A stretch of 64,000 nt of DNA from Cohnella herbarum (GTDB lineage: Bacteria; Bacillota; Bacilli; Paenibacillales; Paenibacillaceae), in the NCBI RefSeq assembly GCF_012849095.1, contig NZ_CP051680.1:7374001-7438000 (forward strand). The letters are read 5' to 3'. This document shows positions 41,440-53,183 of the stretch, piece after piece. The notes beneath the pieces are model-generated. The model saw only the letters and a list, made by a program, of their open reading frames with translations. It was not told where the DNA came from and made no database searches. Positions within the stretch are counted from its first letter, which is position 1. Each line of letters opens with the position of its first letter. Both the position numbers and the translations under genes were made by a program.

Positions 41440-42726
41440 ATGGGGGAGTTGGTTGAATTGAAGCAATCTCCGCGTCGAAAGAAGCTATTGTTATATAGCA
41501 TCAATTTCGTTCCGGAACTTACGGGTATCGGAAAATATAACGGAGAGATGGTCCAGTGGCTGACCGAGCATGGATATGAAGTGAGAGTCATAACGGCACC
41601 TCCCTATTATCCCCACTGGCAAGTGCAGGAAGGGTATTCTTCCTACCGTTATAAGAAGGAGTCGTGGAACGGGGCTACGATCTGGCGTTGTCCGTTATGG
41701 GTTCCAAAATCGGGGTCGGGACTAAAGAGACTGCTGCACCTTTTCTCATTCGCGTTCTCCAGTATTCCATTGTTGTTCAAACATATGTTATGGAGACCTG
41801 ACGTGTGTCTGATCGTTGAACCTCCATTAGCCTTGTCGCCGATGGCGATCGTATTTGCCAAGCTTCTAAAAATCAAGACCTGGCTCCATGTTCAAGACTT
41901 TGAAGTGGATGCGGCTTTCGAACTGGGGTTGTTGCCAAACTATACGCGATTGAAGTCGTGGGTAATCGGCTTGGAAAGCTGGTTGATGCGAAGATTCGAT
42001 ACCGTATCTTCCATTAGCGAGCCGATGACTCGGCGATTGCTCAAGAAAGGCGTACCTTCCAACCGGATTAAGCTGTTCCCTAATTGGGTCGATATCTCCG
42101 TCATTCATCCGTTGCCGGACGAGGCGCGAAACAGATTTCGAGAGAATATGGGGTATGCCCGGGAAGATTTAGTGGTGCTCTACTCTGGCAATATGGGAGA
42201 GAAGCAAGGATTGGATACCGTTCTGGATGCGGCTGAAAAACTGCAATCGATGTCCCATGTCCAATTTATGTTATGCGGGGAAGGCGTAGCCAAATCCAAA
42301 CTCATGGAGAGAGCTAGCAAACAGCGCTTGTCGAACGTAAGGTTCCTTCCTTTGCAACCCGCGGAGAAGTTGAACGATCTGCTTAATATGGCGGATGTTC
42401 ATCTCCTGATGCAGAAACGGAATGCTTCGGATTTAGTGATGCCTTCCAAGCTAACGGGCATGTTAGCAAGCGGCAGAGCCGTTATCGCGGCAGCGGAGGA
42501 GCAGACGGCGGTTCATTCGGTCATGAAACAGTCGCGGGCGGGGGTTCTCATCCCCCCCGAGGATGCAGCGAAACTGACAGAAGCGTTATTGTCGTTATCC
42601 ATTCGTTCGGAAGACCGCAAGCTTCATGGCGACCACGCTAGGGAGTATGCGGTGAGCTACCTGGGTTATGAATCGGTGATGAATGCCTTCCAACAAATTA
42701 TGATTGAATTAGGGGTAAGAGCATGA
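41440..42726 (+). CDS. WcaI-like GT4 glycosyltransferase
   Basis: A GT-B enzyme resembling the colanic acid transferase WcaI: NFVPELTGIGKYNGEMVQWL, APPYYPHWQV, HVQDFEVDAAFELGLL and LYSGNMGEKQGLDTVLDAA are closely similar to that family. The start is uncertain (ATG 41440, or TTG 41458 nearer a GGGGGAG site). It overlaps the acetyltransferase gene by four bases, as wcaI- and wcaF-like genes often go together. Fucosyl transfer is plausible since GDP-fucose is made here. Confidence 0.85.
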   Translation: MGELVELKQSPRRKKLLLYSINFVPELTGIGKYNGEMVQWLTEHGYEVRVITAPPYYPHWQVQEGYSSYRYKKESWNGATIWRCPLWVPKSGSGLKRLLHLFSFAFSSIPLLFKHMLWRPDVCLIVEPPLALSPMAIVFAKLLKIKTWLHVQDFEVDAAFELGLLPNYTRLKSWVIGLESWLMRRFDTVSSISEPMTRRLLKKGVPSNRIKLFPNWVDISVIHPLPDEARNRFRENMGYAREDLVVLYSGNMGEKQGLDTVLDAAEKLQSMSHVQFMLCGEGVAKSKLMERASKQRLSNVRFLPLQPAEKLNDLLNMADVHLLMQKRNASDLVMPSKLTGMLASGRAVIAAAEEQTAVHSVMKQSRAGVLIPPEDAAKLTEALLSLSIRSEDRKLHGDHAREYAVSYLGYESVMNAFQQIMIELGVRA

Positions 42727-43328
42727 TGAATAATCTTGTTCGTTTAGATTTGTATAGTCAAAGTCATTATTCTAGAGGAAGAAACGGAATCGTTGCATTG
42801 CTGTGGTGGTTCATTCAAGGGACGCTCTTTCGATGGTCTTTGCAGCCGATGTACGGTTGGAGAAACTGGCTGCTGCGGCTGTTCGGGGCCGATATTGGCA
42901 CGGGGGTCAAAATAAGGCCATCGGCCAGATTCACTTATCCATGGAAGGTAAAAGTGGGAGAACACTCATGGATCGGGGATCATGCGGAGTTATACAGCTT
43001 GGACACGATTACTATCGGAAAGCATTGCGTCGTTTCGCAGAACGGCTACTTATGCACCGGTAGCCATAAGATGGACGATCCAGCCTTCTCGTTGGTCATA
43101 AAGCCGATTCGAATCGAAGATGGAGCTTGGATCGCCAGCGACGTATTCGTATATCCTGGCGTTACGATAGGAACGATGGCCGTCGTGGCAGCGCGGAGCA
43201 CGGTACTGCACGATATACCCGGTAATGAAGTTCATGCCGGAACGCCGGCTAAATATATTAAGATGAGGTTTGATGCCTTGGGAGCAAGTGGGGAGGGATT
43301 CTCCAAGATCCATTTGCTGCATAAGTAG
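42723..43328 (+). CDS. WcaF-like colanic-acid-type O-acetyltransferase
   Basis: A 201-residue left-handed beta-helix acetyltransferase: GADIGTGVKIRPSARFTYPW, VGEHSWIGDHAELYSLD, QNGYLCTGSHKMDDPAF and IASDVFVYPGVTIG match WcaF of colanic acid synthesis. It would O-acetylate a fucose or galactose residue using acetyl-CoA. It is the last gene of the main operon; a 17-bp-stem terminator follows. Confidence 0.88.
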   Translation: MMNNLVRLDLYSQSHYSRGRNGIVALLWWFIQGTLFRWSLQPMYGWRNWLLRLFGADIGTGVKIRPSARFTYPWKVKVGEHSWIGDHAELYSLDTITIGKHCVVSQNGYLCTGSHKMDDPAFSLVIKPIRIEDGAWIASDVFVYPGVTIGTMAVVAARSTVLHDIPGNEVHAGTPAKYIKMRFDALGASGEGFSKIHLLHK

Positions 43329-43375
43329 TGCGAGAGAAGCTCTGCATCGGCTTAATGAACGCAATAGACTTTGAA

Positions 43376-43416
43376 GGGGCTGACCCAAAAGGAATCTTTC
43401 CTTTTGGGTCAGCCCC
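43376..43416. terminator. Strong bidirectional terminator
   Basis: A perfect 17-bp stem, GGGGCTGACCCAAAAGG and its complement, encloses a 7-nt loop between the converging acetyltransferase and DUF4910 operons. Confidence 0.88.
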
Positions 43417-43490
43417 TTATGCCAGTTTCAAAGAACTCGAGGACGAATGCCGTTCTTGGCTACTTAGTATCTAATCTCTAAACTCGAAGA

Positions 43491-44798
43491 TTATCCCATT
43501 AGGGTAGCCAAGTCATAACGAATTTCTTTAATGTTCCGAAGTAAGCCACTCTGTTCAAGCAGGTTGGCGGCTTCTCGTAAATCTTTGCCCGACACGTTCA
43601 ATTTTTCGGCGATATCGATTAGATCGTGGGAACCATCGCTGAATGCGATTAAGTTCGTAATGGCTAAGATGCGGTGTTTCTCGGCTTTAGTCCGGGTACC
43701 GCCCATATAAGGATATAATCCGCGTTTGTCTAACTTTGGCTCGCCATGAATGTGGGTACATTCATAGGTTTCGTTGGCTTCTAGCGTCTCGATCAAGTCG
43801 ATGTACATTTGAACGGTTTCCTGCATTGCTTCATCCGAGATAAGCTCGCGATTATCCAGCGAAGTATGATATTCCGGATATTCTCCGTACATCGTGCGCA
43901 TGAGGCTTCCGACGGGAAGCTTGAACCCTTGGCTACAGTATTGTCGTTCATCGCTGCCGAAGGGATTCCAGTCTACGATCGTATAGGGCTTGCCGGATTG
44001 CTTGAGCACATGGATTGCGGCTTTGTCGGCTAAAGTATCGGCGCGTTTGCTCTTCTTGTAGGTAAAGGACTCCCCGTGTCCAACGCAAGTGACGACATAT
44101 CCAGCGACTACATTTTGCTTGAGCTCCTCCCCATGCAAGCTTAAATAGAGCAACGAGCCGATCGTTTCCGGCAAGTACAGAAATCTGTAGCTATACTTCG
44201 GATTTTCCTTCTGAAGCAAGTAACGGTAGATCATAGTTTGAACCAACGGTCCCGAAAGCTCGTTAATGGCCATCGATGGATGGCAGACATAGGTTGACAG
44301 AAGAATCTCCTTGTCGGAGGAGCCTTTAATATATCCCTCCCCGAAGGTCATGTGTCCCTCTTTAAGTTCGGAGTCGATCATTACTTCGTACCGGTCGTCC
44401 GTAAACTCATGAAGCCGGTTATGCTCAACGCAAAATCCCCAGTTTTCTTTATAATAGGACATCATGTAAGGAATCGCATTGGGGAGCTCGGGTTTCGTAT
44501 GTAAATGCTCCATGAGCTCCGTTCTGGTTACGTAACCCCGGAAAGGGATGCTGTATCCCATCAAGTGCAGATTATTATCCGCGAAATCGATAAGCGTTCT
44601 TCCTTGTCCGTCTTTCACGTAAGCGGCTTTCACGTTCCACTCTTTGGGAACCGTCCAGTCGAAACATTCCGTTCCGGACGGATACTCGCGTTGGGAGATG
44701 GGAACGACCTCGTTCAAGATGCTGAGCGATTGTCTGACGCCCTCGCCGGTAATGCTCCGATTAATCGGGAACAATCGATCGAATAATTCCATAAGCAT
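43491..44798 (-). CDS. DUF4910 aminopeptidase-like protein with winged-helix tail (copy 1)
   Basis: ATG 44798 lies nine bases after GAAGGAG. The 435-residue product has an N-terminal DUF2172-type segment (YPSGTECFDWTVPKEWNVK) inserted in an M28-like peptidase fold. Possible metal ligands persist in order: CHPSMAINELSG, YLPETIGS, GSDERQY and YHTSLDN. The last 80 residues form a winged helix (HDLIDIAEKLNVSGKDLREA). Such proteins recur in surface-glycan and nonulosonate clusters; their reaction is unknown, and hydrolysis of an N-acyl or amino-acid substituent is possible. Third gene of a minus-strand operon whose first gene is a paralogue. Confidence 0.78.
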   Translation of the reverse strand: MLMELFDRLFPINRSITGEGVRQSLSILNEVVPISQREYPSGTECFDWTVPKEWNVKAAYVKDGQGRTLIDFADNNLHLMGYSIPFRGYVTRTELMEHLHTKPELPNAIPYMMSYYKENWGFCVEHNRLHEFTDDRYEVMIDSELKEGHMTFGEGYIKGSSDKEILLSTYVCHPSMAINELSGPLVQTMIYRYLLQKENPKYSYRFLYLPETIGSLLYLSLHGEELKQNVVAGYVVTCVGHGESFTYKKSKRADTLADKAAIHVLKQSGKPYTIVDWNPFGSDERQYCSQGFKLPVGSLMRTMYGEYPEYHTSLDNRELISDEAMQETVQMYIDLIETLEANETYECTHIHGEPKLDKRGLYPYMGGTRTKAEKHRILAITNLIAFSDGSHDLIDIAEKLNVSGKDLREAANLLEQSGLLRNIKEIRYDLATLMG

Positions 44799-44821
44799 AT
44801 TCGAATTCTCCTTCAGGGATA

Positions 44822-46402
44822 TTAGAAATCGTGGTCGCCGCCGACAATGCCGGAGCTTCCTTCGCATAAGTAATAGGTTTTAATATGCGGGTTGTCCGAA
44901 ACGCAAGTATACCAACCTATCCGGCGACCGAAAAACTTTTGAAGTTCGGGATGATCGCTCAAACGCAAACAGTAGCTTCCGTTAGGCGGAAGGGTCATTT
45001 GACGGGTAAGCGTCGCGGTATCTTCTTCGCGATAGAAAGTTAAAGTAAGGGATGCGCTACGCATATAAGGATTCATTGGACTGCTATTCATGATCCACAC
45101 CGTTCCATCCTCTTGATCGGTTATGACCGGTGCCCAATGGAAGCTGCTCCTCTTTTGCTCGAGCGCAGGATTGAATACATCCATGCTTTTACAAATATTG
45201 CAGGGGAGAGAATCCTCGTTTAATCCGTAATCCAAACCGACTTTCAGACGAGTAGGAAGTCTGCTATTGCCGAGAGGCCTGGCGATGAGATGGGCTCCGA
45301 TCGATTGCTCGCCATCGATGGCGAGCTCTCGGCACAAGGCGTTGAGATCGACGGTTTGCAATCGGTTATCGGTCGGAGAAATCTTCTGTACTTGGTGTTT
45401 GGAATCCAACAGATTTCCTTCGGGGCCGTAGAACTCGATGTCGACAGCTAACTCGCACGGGGAATAGATCGGGTAGAAATTCACGTGCGTATAGCGCCGT
45501 CCCGTAAGGGTTACCGGTATGAGCATGCTGGCGGAGTGCCATCCCTCTTGCGGTTCTTGCCAATAGTCTTCCTTGCCCATACGGCTAGAACAGTCGTAAT
45601 AAGTATGGGTAACGCTCAGCGCCGCTTTGGAGCTCTGGAAATTTCCGGCAATAATTCTGGGGAATACCCAATCAACGTCGAAATGGATTCGGACCGTTCC
45701 CGGATTGCCGTCCAGAAAGCTTTGAAGATCGGTAAGACGGTCCGGATAAACGACCTTCGTTTCATAGGGAGCTAATAGGGGGACGTCGATGGTTAAGTCC
45801 ATCGTTTCTTTTTTGTTATTGAAGAATTTCATCGTTATGCATCCGGATTTAACCGTTTCGAAACCATTGATAAAGGAGAAGAAGGGCTCGTTATCGCCGT
45901 CGGCATAAATGTTGAAGCCAGCTTCCGAGACAAGCGCTTCTTGGTTAATGCGGCGATCTTCTTCATCGTTATACACGCGTTGAGCCGTATGTACCACGCT
46001 CCCGAATCCTGGGCCGTAATAATTGACTACAACCGCGGGATAAGAGAATACAAGATCGCGGGAAGAGAAGAACTCGATTTCCAAGCTTCCGGTAAACCCA
46101 ACGGCATTCTCGTGGCCGATGGCGTCTAGCAAGTCTTCAAGCTCGATCCGATATGCTTTGGCTTCCGTAATGCGTTCAGTAGTTCTGTAGATCGTTGCGC
46201 CTTCTTTCGATCGTAAGGTAGTAACCGATTGGATTTCCTGAATATTCCGTTTTACCATCCAATATCCAAGGAAGCAGATTCGGGTGGACATACCGGCCAT
46301 GTGGAAAACGGGAAATATCGCGGATGAACGGAAGGTAGGTTTGCGCATAATTGCCGTCGCGACGGGGGCGGCGTGCGTTAAATGGCTGCGGTAACTTCTC
46401 AT
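44822..46402 (-). CDS. Uncharacterised glycan-cluster protein
   Basis: A 526-residue protein with GAGGAGG directly before ATG 46402. It has no signal peptide, membrane helix or recognised catalytic motif. The middle and end look rich in beta strands (YRIELEDLLDAIG, VNYYGPGFGSVVHTAQRVYN, LPPNGSYCLRL), and it ends SGIVGGDHDF. A CNICK pair of Cys lies near residue 395. It overlaps the stop of the upstream DUF4910 gene by four bases, so the two are translationally coupled. I recognise no function; its constant company with DUF4910 proteins here suggests a shared pathway. Confidence 0.7.
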   Translation of the reverse strand: MRSYRSHLTHAAPVATAIMRKPTFRSSAIFPVFHMAGMSTRICFLGYWMVKRNIQEIQSVTTLRSKEGATIYRTTERITEAKAYRIELEDLLDAIGHENAVGFTGSLEIEFFSSRDLVFSYPAVVVNYYGPGFGSVVHTAQRVYNDEEDRRINQEALVSEAGFNIYADGDNEPFFSFINGFETVKSGCITMKFFNNKKETMDLTIDVPLLAPYETKVVYPDRLTDLQSFLDGNPGTVRIHFDVDWVFPRIIAGNFQSSKAALSVTHTYYDCSSRMGKEDYWQEPQEGWHSASMLIPVTLTGRRYTHVNFYPIYSPCELAVDIEFYGPEGNLLDSKHQVQKISPTDNRLQTVDLNALCRELAIDGEQSIGAHLIARPLGNSRLPTRLKVGLDYGLNEDSLPCNICKSMDVFNPALEQKRSSFHWAPVITDQEDGTVWIMNSSPMNPYMRSASLTLTFYREEDTATLTRQMTLPPNGSYCLRLSDHPELQKFFGRRIGWYTCVSDNPHIKTYYLCEGSSGIVGGDHDF

Positions 46403-47751
46403 TTGATCGCCTCCTCATAAGAGGGAAGTTCACGGGGAGTGGCGGTTGCCTTATGCGGTCCGCGATATCGCAGAGTGACAAGTCCGTGTTTGCTCAATTC
46501 GTTAACGAAGCTCCTCACGAACAGGAAATCCACGCCGATCATTTCCGCGATGTCCAAGCAGCTTCTTTCGCCGTTCATTAGAATCTGTATTTCTTGAAGC
46601 GCGGTATATCCTTTTTGATCGATTTTCGGATCGATATAAAGATTGTAATCCGTTAAATATAAAGGTCCCTCGTAATTGAGGGTCGGAACGGTATCGGTTT
46701 CGAATGTTTCGATCAAATCCTTCAGCATGTCCAGCGACTCCTCCAATTTATCGAAATCACAGTTATCCAGGTTATCCCGATCCGTATGGTAATACTTGTA
46801 GGGATGCCGGCAAAGGCAAACGGTCGGAATTTCGAAACCGGGACCGTCGTAGAACATTTCGTCGTTTCCGTATAGGCTGCGATAAGACGCATCTAACTTG
46901 TCGGTGTCGTACTGGGCAAGAACGGAACGGGTAATCCGATCCGCGTAACTGTTTCCTTGGAAGGATCGGGAGAAGCTGAGGGGCAAAGAGTTTGCCATCA
47001 TATCCAGATAAAATCCGTACCGAAGGTGCTGGATGTCCTTGCCGTGCGCCAATACCGCCGCGGCCGCGAAATATTCCGGTCCAATGATGAGACGGTACGA
47101 ATAATGCCGCTCAGGCAATGCCTCCAAATATTGAAACAGTTCGACCAGAACGGCGATACAAGCTATTCCGTCGTTCACTTGGCCCGGATGACAGGTATGG
47201 GCAGCGAAAAATACGGTTTCTTTCGATTTGCCCGGTAACGTCCAATCGATGATTTCCATACTCCCTTGCTCGAATGCAGTGTCGATATGAACCCGATAGC
47301 TCTCTTGGCTCAGGCTGTCGACTACGGCCGTAGGGATGCTGAATCCCCATTGCGTATGTTTTTTATGGTATTGCCAGCGATTCGAGTAGAGCAGCCTATC
47401 CTCCAATACGGGATGGGGGGAAAGATGTTTAACCAAATCATCTTTCGTGACGGTTCCGCTGAAGGGGACGGAGTATGCGTTCAAATAGAGAGGATTCCAA
47501 GCAAAATCCGCGATCCGTTCTCCTTCTATTGTTTCGATGTAGGCTTCCCGAACGATCCATTTGGCGGGAATGGACCAAGTCAAACATTTCGTTCCCGAGG
47601 GCACGGAGAAGAGATCCACCTTTAAGTACTCCGCTAGGCTACGGGCGAATAGCGTGGTTTCGTCTCCAACGGTTACGCGATTGAGCATGTAGTAGGGCTC
47701 GATCAGATTTTTCATTCTTTGTCGGCTCATTTGAGAAAATTCCGGTTCCAT
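46399..47751 (-). CDS. DUF4910 aminopeptidase-like protein (copy 2)
   Basis: ATG 47751 follows TAGGAGGT. The 450-residue protein shares its plan with copy 1: FSVPSGTKCLTWSIPAKW, then M28-like ligand motifs AAHTCHPGQVNDG, IIGPEYFAA, GNDEMFYDG and YYHTDRDN, and a C-terminal winged helix (SCLDIAEMIGVDFLFVRSF). In this copy the second ligand is Asp (VNDG), as in canonical M28 enzymes, where copy 1 has Glu. Two paralogues flanking an unknown protein suggest a heteromeric or sequential reaction. First gene of the minus-strand operon; its upstream region holds two operator-like dyads. Confidence 0.78.
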   Translation of the reverse strand: MEPEFSQMSRQRMKNLIEPYYMLNRVTVGDETTLFARSLAEYLKVDLFSVPSGTKCLTWSIPAKWIVREAYIETIEGERIADFAWNPLYLNAYSVPFSGTVTKDDLVKHLSPHPVLEDRLLYSNRWQYHKKHTQWGFSIPTAVVDSLSQESYRVHIDTAFEQGSMEIIDWTLPGKSKETVFFAAHTCHPGQVNDGIACIAVLVELFQYLEALPERHYSYRLIIGPEYFAAAAVLAHGKDIQHLRYGFYLDMMANSLPLSFSRSFQGNSYADRITRSVLAQYDTDKLDASYRSLYGNDEMFYDGPGFEIPTVCLCRHPYKYYHTDRDNLDNCDFDKLEESLDMLKDLIETFETDTVPTLNYEGPLYLTDYNLYIDPKIDQKGYTALQEIQILMNGERSCLDIAEMIGVDFLFVRSFVNELSKHGLVTLRYRGPHKATATPRELPSYEEAIK

Positions 47752-47774
47752 GGTAAGGGTACCTCCTACAAAAA

Positions 47775-47851
47775 TATACATTTCGTAATATTAATGTTAC
47801 GTATTGTATCTAACATAATTTTACTTTATACTACAAATCAAAGTCAGTCAA
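47775..47851. promoter_or_regulatory. Divergent regulatory region with two operator-like dyads
   Basis: GTTACGTATTGTATC (47796-47810) and the weaker TATACATTTCGTAAT (47775-47789) lie between the divergent DUF4910 and spsF operons, centres 21 bp apart. For the plus strand, TTAATG (47791-47796) and CATAAT (47814-47819) are 17 bp apart with the first dyad between them. For the minus strand, TTGACT (47851-47846) with TATAAA or TAAAGT places both dyads downstream of the promoter. Confidence 0.62.
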
Positions 47852-47893
47852 TCACGTTTTTCGCAGTCGATTACTCAATTAGGGGTGGGGGAA

Positions 47894-48706
47894 ATGAAAG
47901 TCGTGGCGATCATTCAAGCGCGCATGGGATCGTCCCGTTTGCCGGGCAAAATACTGCGATCTCTAGATGGAATTTCGGTGTTGGAGCTTATTCACAAGCG
48001 TCTATCCCAATGCGGTTCATTACACGAGATCGTCGTCGCAACGAGTTCATCGGAGAAAGACGATGCCGTAGAGAAGGAAATGCTACGGCTGAATATCGAG
48101 GTTTATCGGGGGGACGAGAATGACGTTCTAGACCGATATTACCGAGTTGCCGCGATGACCGGCGCGGATGTCATCGTAAGGATCACGGGCGATTGCCCTT
48201 TGATCGACCCGGGGATTGTCGATACTGTGGTCGGTTCGTTCCTCGATCAGTATCTATCGCTACATTACGTGTCCAATATTCATCCCCCTACCTTCCCCGA
48301 TGGCCTCGACGTGGAAGTATTCTCGTTCGAGGCTTTGGAGCGGGCATGGAAAGAAGCGGACAACCCGTTTGATAGGGAGCATGTGACACCGTTCATACAT
48401 CGACATCCGCAATGGTTCCCATGTAACAATGTGGCGGCTTCGCAAGATTACTCGGGGATGAGATGGACGCTCGACGAAGAGAAGGACTACGAGTTTCTGC
48501 TTGCTCTTACGGAGAAAGCGGCGGAACTCGGAGTTAGCGCTAGACTAGCTACTTTAGAGGACTGGTTTCGAATCGTAGAACGTTATCCTCGATTGGCGGA
48601 GATCAACGGCGGATATCAACGGAACGAAGGATCGAGTATCGATTGGTCTTATGCAGAGCACCGCGAGGTCGCAATGGCGGAAAATAAGGGAGCGGATAAG
48701 GGATGA
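47894..48706 (+). CDS. SpsF-like cytidylyltransferase
   Basis: ATG 47894 follows AGGGGTGGGG. A 270-residue nucleotidyltransferase of the CMP-sugar synthetase superfamily, SpsF branch: VVAIIQARMGSSRLPGKIL, GDENDVLDRYY, RITGDCPLIDP and DNPFDREHVTPF. In the Bacillus sps spore-coat locus the homologue accompanies nonulosonate genes. It probably activates the pseudaminic-type sugar as the CMP derivative, since no other PseF candidate is present, but the SpsF branch has uncertain substrate. Overlaps the next gene by four bases. Confidence 0.82.
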   Translation: MKVVAIIQARMGSSRLPGKILRSLDGISVLELIHKRLSQCGSLHEIVVATSSSEKDDAVEKEMLRLNIEVYRGDENDVLDRYYRVAAMTGADVIVRITGDCPLIDPGIVDTVVGSFLDQYLSLHYVSNIHPPTFPDGLDVEVFSFEALERAWKEADNPFDREHVTPFIHRHPQWFPCNNVAASQDYSGMRWTLDEEKDYEFLLALTEKAAELGVSARLATLEDWFRIVERYPRLAEINGGYQRNEGSSIDWSYAEHREVAMAENKGADKG

Positions 48707-49584
48707 AATTAGGGCTGGGTACCGTACAGTTCGGCATGAACTACGGAGTGTCGAATACGGGCGGTCAAACCTCGCTGGAAGAAGCAAGGGAAATCTTGGA
48801 TTTGGCTGAGGAAAGCGGCATATCGGTTATCGATACGGCAGCTGTTTACGGGGAAAGCGAGGAAGTGCTAGGGAAATTATTGCGTAAGCGGCATTCTTTC
48901 CGGATAACGACTAAATTTCCGGCATTGATCCCGCAAGATAGGTGTTCGTTCGAATCGAACGAAGTAGTGAGCCTTATGACGGAGTCGCTTAAGAGACTCG
49001 GGCAGCGCAATGTATACGGCCTGTTGCTGCATAGGGCGGATGAACTGCTCTCCCCTTATGGCGATGAGATTATGAAGGGATTGCAAAAGTGCAAACGGAT
49101 GGGACTCGCGGAGAAGGTAGGGGTATCCGTATATGCCGAAGACCGGATCAACGAGCTTATTAACAGTTACCCGATTGATCTCATTCAAGTACCTGTCAAC
49201 CTTTTCGATCAGCGTCTCGTTCGGAACGGCTTCCTTAATCGTTGTCAATCGATGGGTATCGAGGTACAAGCCCGTTCCGTATTCCTGCAAGGGCTGCTCT
49301 GCATGGAGCCGTATAACTTGCCTGCATATTTCCGACCTTACGTTGGTCGGCTTCAAAGCTTTCACCGTTATATATCCGAAAGAGGGATTACCCCCGTGGA
49401 GGCGGCTCTCTCATTCGTTGACGGGCTTCCGGAGATCGATGCGTTCGTGTGTGGGGTTAATCGTTGCGATCAGTTGCGGCAGTTGGTCGCATCTATGCGG
49501 AATCCAGCCAAAGGACTTGATTTTTCGAAATTCGCCTCTACGGACTCTTCGTTACTTAATCCATCCTTATGGAAAACCAGTTGA
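48703..49584 (+). CDS. Aldo/keto reductase family protein
   Basis: A 293-residue (beta/alpha)8 oxidoreductase: LGTVQFGMNYGVSN, IDTAAVYGESEEVLG (catalytic Asp and Tyr), TTKFP (catalytic Lys) and LLLHRADELL (His) are all retained. NADPH-dependent reduction of a sugar or related carbonyl is expected. It sits between the SpsF-like and aminotransferase genes, coupled by overlap to the first, and such trios occur in glycan-modification clusters. Substrate unknown. Confidence 0.85.
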   Translation: MKLGLGTVQFGMNYGVSNTGGQTSLEEAREILDLAEESGISVIDTAAVYGESEEVLGKLLRKRHSFRITTKFPALIPQDRCSFESNEVVSLMTESLKRLGQRNVYGLLLHRADELLSPYGDEIMKGLQKCKRMGLAEKVGVSVYAEDRINELINSYPIDLIQVPVNLFDQRLVRNGFLNRCQSMGIEVQARSVFLQGLLCMEPYNLPAYFRPYVGRLQSFHRYISERGITPVEAALSFVDGLPEIDAFVCGVNRCDQLRQLVASMRNPAKGLDFSKFASTDSSLLNPSLWKTS

Positions 49585-49598
49585 GGAAGGTGATTCTA

Positions 49599-50888
49599 AT
49601 GTCTACTAGATACGCCCGTTCAGAAAGTCTCTTAACCAGAGCGTTAAATACGATTCCGCTTGGCAGTCAAACTTTTAGTAAAAGCAAAACCCACTACCCG
49701 TTGGAAGTTTCTCCTTATTTTATTGAAAAAGGATTGGGTAGCCATGTATGGGACGCCGACGGCAACGAATATATCGACTTCGTAAATAGCTTAGGCGCCG
49801 TTACTTTAGGTTATCGGGATTCCGACGTAGATGATGCGGTTCGAAGCCAGATGGACAACGGGGTTTCCTTCAGCTTGCCTCATCGACTTGAAATGCAGGT
49901 CTCGGAAAAAATGGTGGAGTTAATCCCATGCGCGGAGATGGTGCGATTCGGCAAGAACGGTTCCGATGCTACCGCAGGCGCGATTCGCTTGGCAAGAGCC
50001 TATACAGGCAGGGAACATGTCGCCACTTGCGGCTATCACGGCTGGCAAGATTGGTACATCGGATCGACGGCGCGGCATAGAGGCGTTCCCGAGGCCGTGC
50101 GCCGATTAACGCACGCATTTTCCTACAATCGCCTTGAACAATTGGAGAGATTGTTCGACGAGCATTCCGGGCAAATCGCCGCGGTTATTCTGGAACCGAT
50201 GAATACGACATCTCCCGCGCATGGATTTCTCGAAGGAATAAGGCGGCTATGCGATCGGAACGGAACGGTGCTTATCTTCGACGAGACGATTACGGGATTC
50301 AGATTTCATTTGGGAGGAGCCCAGAGCGTCTTTGGCGTCATCCCTGATTTAGCTACATTCGGTAAAGGAATGGCTAACGGCTATCCGATCTCCGCGATCG
50401 TAGGCAAGCGGGAAATCATGCAGGTAATGGAGGATATTTTCTTCTCGTTTACCTTCGGAGGCGAGACGTTATCTCTTGCCGCCGCTCTGGCTGCGATGAA
50501 CAAAATGGAGTCCGAGCCGGTGATCCAAACGCTTCGGGATCAAGGGTCGAAAGTGATGGAAGGACTTCGCGCGCTCATTCGCGTTCATGGGCTTGAGAGC
50601 ATATTATCCGTCGCCGGCAGTCCGTCCTGGTCATTCTTAACGATTCAAGACACGCCGGAGTACAGTTCATGGGTGATAAAGACCTTTTATATGCAGGAAA
50701 TGCTTGCTCGCGGCATACTCACCGTCGGTTCGCACAATATGAGCTATTCGCATACCGATCAAGATATCGCGACGCTGCTTAACGCTTATGACGAAGTACT
50801 GAAAGAGTTAAGCACGGCATTGGGCGAACGGCAATTGGAGCGGAAACTCAAATGCCTGCCGCTAGAACCGTTATTCAAATTGAGGTAA
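49599..50888 (+). CDS. Class III PLP aminotransferase, glutamate-1-semialdehyde mutase-like
   Basis: ATG 49599 follows GAGGAAGG. A 429-residue fold-type I enzyme: VWDADGNEYIDFVNSLGAV, RFGKNGSDATAGAIRLARA, FDETITGFRF (PLP Asp) and TFGKGMANGYPISAI (PLP Lys). It resembles HemL but lies among glycan genes with no haem genes nearby, so it likely aminates a sugar or small acid in glycan modification. The substrate is unknown. It ends 118 bases before PseB. Confidence 0.85.
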   Translation: MSTRYARSESLLTRALNTIPLGSQTFSKSKTHYPLEVSPYFIEKGLGSHVWDADGNEYIDFVNSLGAVTLGYRDSDVDDAVRSQMDNGVSFSLPHRLEMQVSEKMVELIPCAEMVRFGKNGSDATAGAIRLARAYTGREHVATCGYHGWQDWYIGSTARHRGVPEAVRRLTHAFSYNRLEQLERLFDEHSGQIAAVILEPMNTTSPAHGFLEGIRRLCDRNGTVLIFDETITGFRFHLGGAQSVFGVIPDLATFGKGMANGYPISAIVGKREIMQVMEDIFFSFTFGGETLSLAAALAAMNKMESEPVIQTLRDQGSKVMEGLRALIRVHGLESILSVAGSPSWSFLTIQDTPEYSSWVIKTFYMQEMLARGILTVGSHNMSYSHTDQDIATLLNAYDEVLKELSTALGERQLERKLKCLPLEPLFKLR

Positions 50889-50930
50889 TAAGCATGAGAA
50901 ACGCACGACGCGAAAAGAAAATATTACGAC

Positions 50931-53179
<2,249 letters not shown>

Positions 53180-53183
<4 letters not shown>

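Noticed and set aside
49599..50888. hemL (haem synthesis)
   Set aside because: The sequence resembles glutamate-1-semialdehyde mutase, but the gene lies in a glycan operon with no haem genes, so the hemL name is not justified.
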